Counted from the first letter of the stretch, positions 1 to 10,115 are shown. The stretch is 64,000 bases of DNA from Alteromonas mediterranea DE (GCF_000020585.3 NC_011138.3:2151136-2215135); one strand, 5' to 3'. Program-made: numbers and translations. The notes: generated from the letters alone by a model not told the origin.

Positions 1-710
1 AAGCTAACCAGTTTGACCTAGCTTATGAGAACTACTTTGCAGATACAGGTTATGTAGCTGTGTCGTTCTTCTATAAAGACATTAAAAACTGGCACCGCAG
101 CACGTCAATTGTGGCTGATTTCACAGAGTTTTATATTCCTGAGCTACATCAGGGCTCTGAAGGTCAAACTCCTGTATTGTTCACAGGTCAAGTAAGCAGT
201 GTACTAGATGGGTTCGAAGGCTTTGTTCGCGGTTACGAATTACAAGGTTCACTTCCATTTGATATGATCCATGATTCACTTGAAGGCTTCGGTTTGTTCG
301 CAAGTGCAACCTTTATGGATGGTGAAGTTGACGCGGCTCCGGGTCAAACTGAAACACGTATTCCTGGACTATCTGAAGAGTCTTACAGTATGACTTTCTT
401 CTATGAGAATGCTGGTTTCGAATTCCGTCTTGCGGCAACAAAACGCGATCAGTACCTAACTGAAGAAAGAGGTACAAGTCTTGCGTTAGTTGATGCAACG
501 AAGCAAGGCGGTACGCTTGTTGATGCGCAAATTGGCTATGACTTTAGCGAGTCTGGTATCGAATATCTAGAAGGCCTACGTGTTACTTTACAAGCACAGA
601 ACCTGACCGATGAAGATGATATTCAAGCGTCAGCGGCTGACGGCCGTCAAATCACGCAGTTCCAAACTTATGGAACGAACTACTTGCTAGGATTTAACTA
701 CAAGTTCTAA
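1..710 (+). CDS. TonB-dependent receptor, C-terminal part (5' end outside window)
   Basis: The reading frame is open from base 3 to a TAA at 708-710, giving the last 235 or so residues of an outer-membrane beta barrel. Alternating hydrophobic strands, the segment AQNLTDEDD and the aromatic C-terminus (YLLGFNYKF) are typical of TonB-dependent receptors of the Xanthomonas/Caulobacter type. The GTG at 60 is only an internal codon, because the frame continues upstream of it. It probably takes up an oligosaccharide: it lies directly before a halogenase and a second receptor of the same type in a starch locus. The plug, TonB box and signal peptide are outside the window, so the ligand cannot be judged. 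Confidence 0.9.
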   Translation, partial: ANQFDLAYENYFADTGYVAVSFFYKDIKNWHRSTSIVADFTEFYIPELHQGSEGQTPVLFTGQVSSVLDGFEGFVRGYELQGSLPFDMIHDSLEGFGLFASATFMDGEVDAAPGQTETRIPGLSEESYSMTFFYENAGFEFRLAATKRDQYLTEERGTSLALVDATKQGGTLVDAQIGYDFSESGIEYLEGLRVTLQAQNLTDEDDIQASAADGRQITQFQTYGTNYLLGFNYKF

Positions 711-725
711 TTTCTTCGTGTGTGT

Positions 726-790
726 AAAGCCACCTGCTGCTTTTTGTTTTAGCTTGTGCTAAAAGAGAGCAAATGGTGGCTTTTCTTTTT
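726..790 (+). terminator. Rho-independent terminator after the first receptor
   Basis: AAAGCCACC (726-734) pairs with GGTGGCTTT (775-783) around a long internal loop, followed by a T-rich run. It separates the receptor from the halogenase gene. Confidence 0.7.
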
Positions 791-838
791 GTATGAAAGG
801 AACCCTTCAAAATTTTTGGTACGAATTGCGAGAAGTTT

Positions 839-2359
839 ATGCAAGATCCTCATAATAAACCGATAAAGCGTGTAGTGATTGCCGGCGGTGGAACGGCAGG
901 TTGGCTAGCTGCATCATTAATGAAAAAGGTGTTGGGTAAAGCAGTTGATATTACTCTGGTTGAATCTGAAGCGATTGGTACGGTCGGTGTTGGCGAAGCT
1001 ACCATCCCCCCAATACGCCTAGTAAACCAAGTGTTAGGTATCGACGAAGCACAGTTTCTTCATGATACTAAAGCAACGATAAAACTTGCTATACGGTTCG
1101 AAAATTGGAAAACGAAGGGTGAAAGCTACTATCACACCTTTGGTGCGCCGGGCAAAAGCATGGCGTTTTGTCATTTTCATCACTATTGGGTAAAGGCGCG
1201 CCAGCAAGGCCTAAAAGCCGACCTGTGGGATTTTGACCTAAATTACCATGCCGCTGAAGCGGGACGATTTGCGCAGATTAATGCCAAAGACCCAGTCGTT
1301 GAGCTACCTTTCGCCTATCATTTTGACGCCAGTTTATACGCTCAGTATTTACGAAAGCTGAGTGAAAATATGGGGGTTGTACGCAAAGAAGGTAAAATTT
1401 CACGTGTTCAACGTTTTACCGACAGCGGTTTTATTCAAGCACTTCACTTAGAAAGTGGGGACGTGGTTGAAGGGGACTTATTTGTTGATTGCACGGGCTT
1501 TAAGGGGCTATTGATAGAGGAAGCGCTGGGCGCTGGTTACGACGATTGGTCTCACTTACTTCCTTGTGATAGTGCCATTGCTGTACCGTCTGAGCGACAT
1601 GAAAAAACCGCGCCTTACACGCGCTCTATTGCCCACGATGCGGGTTGGCAATGGAGGATCCCACTGCAACACAGAAATGGTAATGGCCACGTATATAGTT
1701 CACGCTATATCAGTGATGATCAGGCCTGTGACACCTTGTTGTCAAACTTAGATACCAAACCATTGGGCGACCCTAAACTGATAAAGTTTACGACGGGCAG
1801 ACGACGTAAGCAATGGTACAAAAACGTAGTAGCAGTAGGTTTATCAAGTGGATTCTTAGAGCCACTTGAATCTACCAGTATTCACCTCATTCAATCTGCA
1901 ATTGTTCGCTTAATTCAGTTGTTTCCCCACAACGGTTTTGCTCCAAGCTTGGAATCGGAATATAACAAGCAGTCTGAATTAGAATTTGAACAAATCCGAG
2001 ATTTTCTTGTTTTGCATTACACCGTAAATGAGCGAACCGATAGCGCCTTTTTCAATGATATGCGAAATATTACTTTACCCGATTCCCTTGCACATAAAAT
2101 TGCGTTGTTTAAAGAAAGCGGAAATCTGCTACGAGAACAAAATGATCTATTCCTTGAAAGCTCATGGCTACAGGTCTTGTACGGTCAGGGGATTACTCCT
2201 AAGGATTATCACGGTCTGGTAAACAGTGTGCCTGAAGTTCAGTTAAATCAAATGTTAACAAGGTTGTTGGAAATCAAAAAAGAGCCCATTGCTAAGTTGC
2301 CGACACATGACGAATATATAAATGGGATGGTTGCAAAGTATAAGCGCGCAATGAGTTGA
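839..2359 (+). CDS. Flavin-dependent tryptophan-halogenase family protein
   Basis: A 506-residue FAD-dependent halogenase-like protein. The dinucleotide-binding motif GGGTAGW is at residues 16-22, GVGEATIP at about 50-57, the lysine equivalent to the catalytic Lys79 of PrnA/RebH is probably K82 (in IKLAIRF), the signature WQWRIP is at 270-275 and EPLEST at 341-346, whose second Glu corresponds to the active-site glutamate. All key residues look intact. Characterised relatives use FADH2 and halide to halogenate tryptophan or indoles, and need a separate flavin reductase that is not seen here. Copies like this often sit beside TonB-dependent receptors in glycan-uptake loci, where their role is unclear. 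The substrate is unknown. No signal peptide, so it should be cytoplasmic. Confidence 0.9.
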   Translation: MQDPHNKPIKRVVIAGGGTAGWLAASLMKKVLGKAVDITLVESEAIGTVGVGEATIPPIRLVNQVLGIDEAQFLHDTKATIKLAIRFENWKTKGESYYHTFGAPGKSMAFCHFHHYWVKARQQGLKADLWDFDLNYHAAEAGRFAQINAKDPVVELPFAYHFDASLYAQYLRKLSENMGVVRKEGKISRVQRFTDSGFIQALHLESGDVVEGDLFVDCTGFKGLLIEEALGAGYDDWSHLLPCDSAIAVPSERHEKTAPYTRSIAHDAGWQWRIPLQHRNGNGHVYSSRYISDDQACDTLLSNLDTKPLGDPKLIKFTTGRRRKQWYKNVVAVGLSSGFLEPLESTSIHLIQSAIVRLIQLFPHNGFAPSLESEYNKQSELEFEQIRDFLVLHYTVNERTDSAFFNDMRNITLPDSLAHKIALFKESGNLLREQNDLFLESSWLQVLYGQGITPKDYHGLVNSVPEVQLNQMLTRLLEIKKEPIAKLPTHDEYINGMVAKYKRAMS

Positions 2360-2420
2360 ATAATTTCATATGGTTAGAAGTGCTGCGAACGAACGCATTA
2401 GCTAACTAAACAGGTAAAGG

Positions 2421-2453
2421 ATAAAGCAGCCAAAAGGCTGCTTTATTCGTTTT
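2421..2453 (+). terminator. Rho-independent terminator after the halogenase
   Basis: A perfect 11-bp stem, ATAAAGCAGCC (2421-2431) with GGCTGCTTTAT (2436-2446), has an AAAA loop and is followed by a T-rich run. Confidence 0.85.
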
Positions 2454-2522
2454 TAAGGATGAATTGGTACAATTACGCTGGTTTTTTACTGGTAAATTAA
2501 AAATATGTTGCGCTGGTGTAAA

Positions 2523-2536
2523 TGAATACGTATGCA
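2523..2536 (+). promoter_or_regulatory. Putative LacI-family operator, copy 1
   Basis: TGAATACGTATGCA is one base from the perfect palindrome TGAATACGTATTCA, with a central CG as in many LacI-family operators. It lies 114 bp before the receptor start, just upstream of a possible -10 box TATACA (2554-2559). Identical 14-mers occur before two other carbohydrate genes (13391 and 15512), and a LacI-type gene lies at 20934-21965. Assignment to that regulator is inference. Confidence 0.75.
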
Positions 2537-2649
2537 CAGCATTGCTCCCTTTTTATACAAAACAGTAGTATTTGGTGTTGAACCATAAGAGGCATTTTTG
2601 GGTGTGGTAGTCCTAAAAGTGTCGATAATAAACAAGGAATGGGACACCA

Positions 2650-5600
2650 ATGAAAACATTCAAACCCAGCACTATCATGGCGGCCTTGATAAGTAGTGGG
2701 GTCGCGTTTAGCGCAGCTCCTCTTTATGCCCAAGAGTCTCCAGACACCTCAATAGACGAAGTTGAACGACCACAAGAAGATACCTTAGAGCGTATTGAAG
2801 TACGTGGTTTTAGTACCAGCTTAATCCAATCACTAAACCAGAAACGCTTCTCTGATACGGTTTCTGAACAAATATCTGCAGACGATTTGGGCGGACTTCC
2901 CGATGTGTCGATGGCGGATGCACTGACCCGCTTGCCGGGTATCTCTGCAGTAAGAACCGGAGGGCAAGCCGCGCAGATAAACATTCGTGGTCTATCCGGT
3001 GACTTTGTGTTTTCTACATTAAACGGTAGAGAGCAGGTATCGACCAGCGGGAGTCGCGCCATTGAATTTGACCAATATCCGTCTGAGCTAATCAGTGAAG
3101 CAGCGGTTTACAAGTCGCCAAAGGCATCGCTTATTGAAGGCGGCATCGCCGGTACGGTAGAGCTCAAAACTGCTTCGCCCCTTGCCATTGAAGAGCAGCA
3201 TAAATTCAGCGCCAACATGCGTGGCATGTACAATGACAGGGCATCGGAGATAAGCGATGCCACAGAATACGGCCACAGACTGAGCTTTTCATATCAAGGC
3301 AAGTTTTTAGACGATACGCTAGGTGTGTCATTGGGCTATGCCCGTTTATTCCAGCCTAGCGTTTCTACGCAATTCATCGGCTTAGCCTATAACGGCCAAG
3401 TTGATGTTGATGGTCTTGAAGGGGATGCAGACGGCCCAGCAGAGTGCCCAAATTGTGAACTCATTTCAGAAGGCTTTGAAATGCAGCATAAAGGTGGGGA
3501 AGAGACCCGTGATGGTTATGTTGCCGCGTTTGAGTGGGCACCTATCGATACCTTTACATTAAAAGCTGATGCCTTCATTTCTAAGTTTGACTCAGAAGCG
3601 TTTGCCCGCGGTTTTCGTGTAAAACTAGGGGGAATTAATGCGGGTATTACCAACCCGGTTGTGGTGAACAATAATGTCGTTGGCGGGACCTTCTCACGCA
3701 CAGATAACAGCTTTACCCGCGTTGAACTTGTTAACGACGACAATCAAGATTTTGACAGTGTTACCAACTTGGGCGTTAACGCGGCTTGGGAAATCTCTCC
3801 GGACTTATCCGTACAGTTTGACGTATCCCGTTCAAGCGCAGAAAGTGACTTTAGAAACGGCTTATTATGGTCGCTTGTCGGTGATGACGCCACAGCAGCA
3901 AACCCAGCTTTTGACGAAAACGTACAAATATCCTATTTGCTAAACGGATTAAATCTGCCTGATATTGGCTTTAACCAAACTGATGCCTTTACTGATTTAG
4001 ACCGAGTCATGGTGAGTAAGTACGGTATCTATCCGTTTGAAAATAAAGATGAGCTAGATGCCTATCGTGTTGATTTTCAGTATTACGTCGACGTGCCTAT
4101 CATTTCTGGCTTTGAATTTGGCTATCGCTATTCAGACCGTGAATATAACAATGATCGCTCGGTGTTTGAATACGGCAATGACAGTGCATTTTCAGTCAGC
4201 GAACCGCCACTTCGTTTAACGTCGGATATGGTCGAGCAAGTTGACTGGAGCGGTGATTTTGGTTATTTCCCAAGTTATCTTTCTGTCGACCTAAACAGTG
4301 CACTAAACGCATGGTTTCCTGGCGGTCGACCAGAGCCTGTTCAAACATGGGGGCCTGGTGCGGCAGGCGTTATTAATGGCCCCGGTACTGGACCTGCTAC
4401 AGCATGGACGCTACAAGAGAGTGGTGATGTATTTGAGACGGTGAACTCTGCTTATTTAATGGCAAACATTAATACAGAAATTGGCAGTATTCCTGTTACA
4501 GGTAATGTTGGTGTTCGTTACGTTAAAAGTAAACAAAGTTCAACGACGCTACAGCGTGCGACTCAGTTAATTGAAGACCTAGAGACCGGAACATCGGTTG
4601 AAGTTAGTGACCCTACGGCTGGTGCACAAAACATTACCGACGACGTAGGGTTAATTAATAACTTTTATCGCCCAGCGTTGATAAGTCACGAATATTCTGA
4701 CGTTTTGCCTTCAATTAACCTGAACTTTAAACTTACTGATGATACTCAGCTTCGTGTGGCAGCCGCGAAGGTGATGGGCAGGGCGCCTATCAACCGTTTC
4801 GCTGCGAATGCATCTACTACTATTGAAACGGTTACCGCTTTCCAAGACAGAGACTCTGGTGAGATTACCTTGTCTAATCCTACCGCAAGAGTTAGTGGGA
4901 ATGCGCGAAACAGCCCGTACTTAGAACCTTTCTACGCTACCCAGTACGACGTGTCGTGGGAATACTATTTCTCAGATACGGAAGGTGCATTAGTTATCGC
5001 TGGCTTCTATAAAGATATTGAATCGTTTGTTGAAGACATTGAAATAGAGCCTTATGACTTCGAAGCTAACGGCATTGTTATTCCTGATAACGTAAGTGTA
5101 CCCGTTTACCTGACACCAGAGTTTAGCGGTCAGGAGGCTGAGCTTGCACGGGATGAAAACGGCGACCCTATCTTTGTGACTGTTCCTACCGAAAATGGCA
5201 GTTACAGCACCGCAGTTAATAATGCAGAAGGTGGCTATATCAGGGGGCTGGAGGTCGCTTATACCCAAATATATAGCATGCTTCCAGGCATGTTGTCTGG
5301 GCTGGGCGTAAGCGCAAGCTACTCCTACACCGAAAGTGAAATTCAGCGCACCCTTGGCGATGGTGTATACGCTGCTAACTTACCAGGCCTGTCTGAAAAC
5401 GTAGCTACGCTAACCGTTTTTTGGGAGTACGAAGGCTTTGAAACCCGCTTATCAAGTCGTTATCGCGATGCCTTTGTCTCGCAACAAGTTGCTGTTAATG
5501 ATCAGGTGGTTAACTTTGACGATGAATTAGTGATTGACTACCAAGCGTCATACGAAATTAGCGAAAATTGGAGTGTATTGTTTCAGGTTAATAACCTCAC

Positions 5601-5700
5601 TGACGAACCAACGAAGAGCTATTTCGCGTCAGAAGAGCAAACCGGCACTATTCAGTACTTTGGCACGCAATATTACCTAGGGATGACATATCAACTATGA
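2650..5700 (+). CDS. TonB-dependent receptor, probable maltodextrin/starch oligosaccharide uptake
   Basis: A complete 1016-residue receptor. A signal peptide runs to about A27 (PLYA/QE), followed by a short acidic TonB-box region (LERIEVRGF, about 46-54), the plug domain (SDTVSEQISADDLGGLPDVS, then a QINIRGLSG core) and a 22-strand-type barrel ending in YYLGMTYQL. It matches the TonB-dependent receptors (TIGR01782-like) that import glycans in Caulobacter, Xanthomonas and Alteromonas. The gene follows a putative LacI operator and an AAGGA ribosome site, and its stop codon is close to the pullulanase gene on the same strand. This suggests one transcript for capture and debranching of alpha-glucans. 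Specificity for maltodextrin is inferred from neighbours only. Confidence 0.93.
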   Translation: MKTFKPSTIMAALISSGVAFSAAPLYAQESPDTSIDEVERPQEDTLERIEVRGFSTSLIQSLNQKRFSDTVSEQISADDLGGLPDVSMADALTRLPGISAVRTGGQAAQINIRGLSGDFVFSTLNGREQVSTSGSRAIEFDQYPSELISEAAVYKSPKASLIEGGIAGTVELKTASPLAIEEQHKFSANMRGMYNDRASEISDATEYGHRLSFSYQGKFLDDTLGVSLGYARLFQPSVSTQFIGLAYNGQVDVDGLEGDADGPAECPNCELISEGFEMQHKGGEETRDGYVAAFEWAPIDTFTLKADAFISKFDSEAFARGFRVKLGGINAGITNPVVVNNNVVGGTFSRTDNSFTRVELVNDDNQDFDSVTNLGVNAAWEISPDLSVQFDVSRSSAESDFRNGLLWSLVGDDATAANPAFDENVQISYLLNGLNLPDIGFNQTDAFTDLDRVMVSKYGIYPFENKDELDAYRVDFQYYVDVPIISGFEFGYRYSDREYNNDRSVFEYGNDSAFSVSEPPLRLTSDMVEQVDWSGDFGYFPSYLSVDLNSALNAWFPGGRPEPVQTWGPGAAGVINGPGTGPATAWTLQESGDVFETVNSAYLMANINTEIGSIPVTGNVGVRYVKSKQSSTTLQRATQLIEDLETGTSVEVSDPTAGAQNITDDVGLINNFYRPALISHEYSDVLPSINLNFKLTDDTQLRVAAAKVMGRAPINRFAANASTTIETVTAFQDRDSGEITLSNPTARVSGNARNSPYLEPFYATQYDVSWEYYFSDTEGALVIAGFYKDIESFVEDIEIEPYDFEANGIVIPDNVSVPVYLTPEFSGQEAELARDENGDPIFVTVPTENGSYSTAVNNAEGGYIRGLEVAYTQIYSMLPGMLSGLGVSASYSYTESEIQRTLGDGVYAANLPGLSENVATLTVFWEYEGFETRLSSRYRDAFVSQQVAVNDQVVNFDDELVIDYQASYEISENWSVLFQVNNLTDEPTKSYFASEEQTGTIQYFGTQYYLGMTYQL

Positions 5701-5783
5701 AAAACAGCACCTTAGGTAATTTATTTAGCAACACGACGGAATATTCGGTTGCCAAAAGTAGCGAAAATATTCAGGAGAATTCT

Positions 5784-8700
5784 ATGTTTACTAAAAAAAG
5801 AGTAGTGCGCGCTGCGTTACTCGTAGTAGGCGCATATACACTTGCAGGTTGCGGTGGCTCGGGCGTAGAGTCGGGCACCAACGATTTGCTTACCTGTGAG
5901 GTTCCAAATGTACCTAATTCAACAGGTACGGCTTGTGAACCGCCACCACCTATTCAATGCGATGCGCCGCTCGTACCTAATGAAGCGAACGATGCATGTG
6001 AAGCCGGTGCTGACCCCAGTTTACCTGCACCTGTATTTACCCCTTCATCTAATCAAGCTGTACTTTATTATAATCGGGCTGCTGTTGACGCTGATAACTC
6101 AAGTAACGATGCAGCTTATGAAGGCTGGAGACTACATACTTGGAACAATGACGAGTGTGATGCTTATGCTGACGCAGACACGGATTGGGCCAACGGTCGC
6201 ATTCATAGCGGTATCGATCCAAACTATGGTGCGTATTGGATTCTAGACCTTAAAGACGGGTATGGAAGCTGCCACAATTTCATCATCCACAAAGGCACTG
6301 ACGATGCCGGAAAAGAAATGGGGGGCGGAGACTTCCAAGCTTCGCTGGTTCAAGAGGACGACACCTTTGTTCGCATGAATTTCACCTTATCTGGTGAGCC
6401 GACAATTTTTGAGTTTCCGATTATGTCGCTGGGACCTCAGCCAGTCGATATAGAAGGCTTTAGCGCACATTGGTTAGACGCTAACACCATTTTATGGGAC
6501 GTGCCTGAAACCGTTGCAGAAGTTAAGTTACACTACTCAGCAAAGGCTGACTTAGAGAGCACGCTGGAAGAGGGGATCAACGGGACTGAAGTAGCTCTAA
6601 TGAGTACAACACTTACCGAAGAGCAATCTGCTCGTGTACCGCATTTATCTTCTATGCAGGCATGGGAAGGTGACTGGTCGGTTGAAGATGCGAAAACCGT
6701 GTTGACGACACAAGCCGTAGTAGGGGGTTACGATGCTGACGGTGCGCTTGTTGTTGCGACCGGGATCCAACTGGCTAACGGAATAGACGCACTATATACG
6801 CTCGGTGAAGACGATGCCGACGAAGCTCAACTTGGTGGTATCTACTCTGATACAGGTATTACTGCCGCATTATGGGCGCCTACTGCTTCAAATGTTGATC
6901 TTCTGATTTATAACGACAACAAGACATTAAGTCAGCGTCTTGATATGGTGCGTGATGACACATCGGGCGTGTGGCGATACGAAGGAGACATGTCTCTTGA
7001 CCGCCAACTTTACCGTTATGAGGTTACCGTATACCACCCAAATACAGGTAACATAGAAACGTTACTCGTTACCGACCCGTATTCAGTATCACTTAGCACT
7101 AACGGTCGTTTTTCTCGCTTTGTTAACTTAGCCGATGAGGATTTGAAACCAGAGGGTTGGGATACTCACGCTATTCCTACGGTTGATAATTACGAAGACG
7201 CGGTCATTTATGAAGGGCATGTTCGCGATTTTAGCGTGCGCGATATGTCTACCTCAGAAGAAAACCGCGGTAAATACTTAGCTTTTACCGAAGACGGCAC
7301 TGCACCTGTGGAGCATCTTAAAAAGTTAGTGGAAGCCGGCCTCACGTATTTTCACATCCTTCCTGCCAACGATATTGCGACTATAGATGAAGACCCAACG
7401 AAAACCGTAGATTTATATGACACCGTAGGGAAGTTGTGCCGCCTAAATAGCAATGCCGCTGTATGCGAGGAAGAAAGTAGCGATACGTTGCTTATAGATA
7501 TCTACAACGCCTATGACCCCTTGTCTGAAGCAGGCAAAGCACAACAGTTAACCAACGATTTACGCAACGTCGACACATTCAACTGGGGCTATGATCCTCA
7601 TCACTTTAACGCGCCGGAAGGCAGCTATGCGTCGAGTGCAGAGGGTGTAGAACGCATTGTAGAAATGCGCGCCATGATCCAAGCACTTCACGAGATGGGG
7701 CTACGTGTTGCACTTGATGTAGTCTATAACCATACCAATGCGTCTGGTGTTTTCAGTAAGTCAGTATTAGACAAAGCGGTACCGGGCTACTATCACCGTT
7801 ATGAAGTGGATACTGGTGCGATTGTTCGTGAAACGTGCTGTGATGACACAGAGCCTCGCAATGTCATGATGGAAAAGTTCATGGAAGATTCGCTGCTGAT
7901 GTGGACTGAGCATTATAAGTATGATTCATTCCGTTTCGACATCATGAGCCAAGCTACAAAAGACACTATGGTACGCTTGCGTGATGCGGTTCAAGCTATC
8001 GACGAAGATAACTACTTTTATGGCGAAGGCTGGACTAAAATAGACCGCGGTTACGAGCAAGCGAGCCAGCTCAATATGGCTGGTACCGAGATTGGTACCT
8101 ATAACGACCGTATTCGCGAAGCTATTCGCCAAGGTGCTATCTTTAGGCCGGAAGATGAAGGGCTATTAAGCGCGCAAGACCGTGTAAAAATGGGCATGAT
8201 CGGAACGTTAAAAGACTATGTTTTGGAAACGTCCTCGGGCAGTGCTGGTGCGACAAGTAACTTGGGCGGCTATGCAGAAGACCCGGCAGATATCATTAAC
8301 TATGTGTCAAAGCATGATAATGAAACACTGTGGGACCAATTAAACTATACACTTCCACAAGACATCACTTTAGAAGAGCGCGTACGCGCACAAAATGTGG
8401 CTATGGGTATCAACCTTGTTTCGCAGGGCATTCCATTTCTACAAATGGGCGGCGACTTGCTTCGCTCTAAATCAATGGACCGAAACACCTATGACTCGGG
8501 TGACTGGTTTAACTACGTCGATTTTACCTACGAGACCAACAACTGGAACGTAGGCTTACCCTTAGCTCAGGACAACGAAGCCCGCTGGGAAGAAATGGGA
8601 GAGTTTATATACGACCCCGCCCGTGCTGCCTCGATGTCAGACATTACCTTTGCCTCAGATGTATTTGCTGAGTTGCTTAATATTCGCATGACCAGCCCAT

Positions 8701-10115
8701 TATTTAGGCTCACTACCGCTGATGATATTATTGACCGCATTGGTTTCCACAATATCGGTGAACGCCAGCAGCGCGGCTTAATTGCTATGAGTATAGACGA
8801 TGGCGTATCTGAAAATAGCGAAGTGTCTCGTCCAGATCTCGATATGATGAACGATGCGGTTATGGTCTTGGTAAATACAGGATATGAAGAGAAGTCGATA
8901 ACGGTTAACACCGCCACTGGTTTTTCACTTCACCCAACACAAATGAGCTCGGTAGATGCGACGGTTCGTGGTGCAAATTTTGTAGAAGGTGAAGACGGCA
9001 ACGGTACCTTTACTGTGCCAGCACTGACTATTGCCGTGTTTGTGAAGCCTCAGTCTGGTGCCCAAGGCTATGGATTATCAGCGTTTGCGACCTCTGGTGC
9101 TCCAGATGTTGTCCCTTACGGTGATACGGTAGCCTACCTTCGCGGTGATATGAACGGATGGTCGACTGATGATGCGTTTACTTATCAAGGTGATGGTAAG
9201 TACACGGTTACTGCTACGCTTGAGGGCGGCGTGACTTATGGGTTTAAATTTGCTTCGGAAGATTGGAGTACAGTGAACTTTGGCGCAGCGGATGGTGAAG
9301 AAGGTACAGTAATAGCGGGCGAAGAAAAGGTTCTTGCACGTACTAATACCAACCTTTCATTTACACCAGCGACGAGCGCGACCTACCTGTTTACTATTGA
9401 TGCGACTGATAGCGAAGCACCAATCCTTATGGTAGAGAACGAAGAGCCCTATGTTGGCACACCAGTGTATCTTCGTGGTGCAATGAACGACTGGGGTACG
9501 GCTGAGGAGTTTGCGTACCAAGGCGGACGTATTTACGCTTTCTCTCGTGATGTTGAGCCAGGGACTTACGAGTTTAAGGTTGCTTCAGAAGATTGGAGTA
9601 CCGTGAACTTCGGTGCGATATCAGCCGATGATTCAGATCGCAACCTTGCGCCTGGTCAGACTCTGGGGCTAGCCGCTACTAACGACAATCTTATTTTGAA
9701 TATTGAAAACGCCGACCGTTATGTGTTCGTATTCAACGTCACAGATTTAGATGCGCCAACCATTGGTGTATTTAAAGAAGCATTCTGGGGAGCCACAGAG
9801 GTCTATATTCGCGGCGGCATGAACGGTTGGGGAGCGGTAGATATGTTTACCTATCAAGGTGAAGGTGTTTACACCGCGGATATTGAATTAAGCGCAGGAA
9901 GCATCGAATTCAAGGTTGCCTCTGAAGACTGGTCAACGGTAAATCTTGGTAACCCCAATGATTCAGCGACTAATATCGTAATTCCCGGTGAGCCGAAAAT
10001 ATTGGGTAGCAGTAACAACAACCTAATGATTGAGGTTGCGGAGTCTGGGCTTTATGAATTTAAAGTGTCAGGCCCTGATGGAAATGCGCCAACGTTAACG
10101 ATAACGATGAAATAA
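5784..10115 (+). CDS. pulA: Pullulanase-type GH13 lipoprotein with three C-terminal repeat modules
   Basis: A 1443-residue secreted debranching enzyme, expected to cut alpha-1,6 links in pullulan, amylopectin or glycogen. I chose ATG 5784 because it has AGGAG 6 bases upstream and starts a lipoprotein signal ending in LAGC. An upstream ATG at 5697 overlaps the receptor stop but would bury the signal. After a Cys/Pro-rich linker comes a CBM41-like module (about residues 95-190), a CBM48-type domain (LGGIYSDTGITAALWAPT), and the GH13 barrel: NWGYDPHHF, region I DVVYNH, FRFD (nucleophile D719), FYGEGW (acid/base E748) and SKHDNE (D845). Three repeats of about 105 residues end the protein. It sits with the receptor, so outer-membrane anchoring is likely. 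Substrate detail is inference. Confidence 0.92.
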   Translation: MFTKKRVVRAALLVVGAYTLAGCGGSGVESGTNDLLTCEVPNVPNSTGTACEPPPPIQCDAPLVPNEANDACEAGADPSLPAPVFTPSSNQAVLYYNRAAVDADNSSNDAAYEGWRLHTWNNDECDAYADADTDWANGRIHSGIDPNYGAYWILDLKDGYGSCHNFIIHKGTDDAGKEMGGGDFQASLVQEDDTFVRMNFTLSGEPTIFEFPIMSLGPQPVDIEGFSAHWLDANTILWDVPETVAEVKLHYSAKADLESTLEEGINGTEVALMSTTLTEEQSARVPHLSSMQAWEGDWSVEDAKTVLTTQAVVGGYDADGALVVATGIQLANGIDALYTLGEDDADEAQLGGIYSDTGITAALWAPTASNVDLLIYNDNKTLSQRLDMVRDDTSGVWRYEGDMSLDRQLYRYEVTVYHPNTGNIETLLVTDPYSVSLSTNGRFSRFVNLADEDLKPEGWDTHAIPTVDNYEDAVIYEGHVRDFSVRDMSTSEENRGKYLAFTEDGTAPVEHLKKLVEAGLTYFHILPANDIATIDEDPTKTVDLYDTVGKLCRLNSNAAVCEEESSDTLLIDIYNAYDPLSEAGKAQQLTNDLRNVDTFNWGYDPHHFNAPEGSYASSAEGVERIVEMRAMIQALHEMGLRVALDVVYNHTNASGVFSKSVLDKAVPGYYHRYEVDTGAIVRETCCDDTEPRNVMMEKFMEDSLLMWTEHYKYDSFRFDIMSQATKDTMVRLRDAVQAIDEDNYFYGEGWTKIDRGYEQASQLNMAGTEIGTYNDRIREAIRQGAIFRPEDEGLLSAQDRVKMGMIGTLKDYVLETSSGSAGATSNLGGYAEDPADIINYVSKHDNETLWDQLNYTLPQDITLEERVRAQNVAMGINLVSQGIPFLQMGGDLLRSKSMDRNTYDSGDWFNYVDFTYETNNWNVGLPLAQDNEARWEEMGEFIYDPARAASMSDITFASDVFAELLNIRMTSPLFRLTTADDIIDRIGFHNIGERQQRGLIAMSIDDGVSENSEVSRPDLDMMNDAVMVLVNTGYEEKSITVNTATGFSLHPTQMSSVDATVRGANFVEGEDGNGTFTVPALTIAVFVKPQSGAQGYGLSAFATSGAPDVVPYGDTVAYLRGDMNGWSTDDAFTYQGDGKYTVTATLEGGVTYGFKFASEDWSTVNFGAADGEEGTVIAGEEKVLARTNTNLSFTPATSATYLFTIDATDSEAPILMVENEEPYVGTPVYLRGAMNDWGTAEEFAYQGGRIYAFSRDVEPGTYEFKVASEDWSTVNFGAISADDSDRNLAPGQTLGLAATNDNLILNIENADRYVFVFNVTDLDAPTIGVFKEAFWGATEVYIRGGMNGWGAVDMFTYQGEGVYTADIELSAGSIEFKVASEDWSTVNLGNPNDSATNIVIPGEPKILGSSNNNLMIEVAESGLYEFKVSGPDGNAPTLTITMK
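9117..10112 (+). repeat. Three tandem starch-binding-like modules inside the pullulanase
   Basis: Residues about 1112-1215, 1223-1328 and 1335-1443 repeat the pattern Y-[LI]-RG-x-MN-x-WG, YQG, FK-[VF]-ASEDWSTVN-[FL]-G and a final F-x-V/I strand. They look like beta-sandwich carbohydrate-binding modules of the X25/SusE-like kind. The exact CBM family is not certain. The DNA copies have diverged, so this is an old duplication. Confidence 0.75.

Noticed and set aside
5697..5783. ATG 5697 overlapping the receptor stop as pullulanase start
   Set aside because: It would add 29 residues before a good lipoprotein signal; ATG 5784 has AGGAG and an exact signal start.
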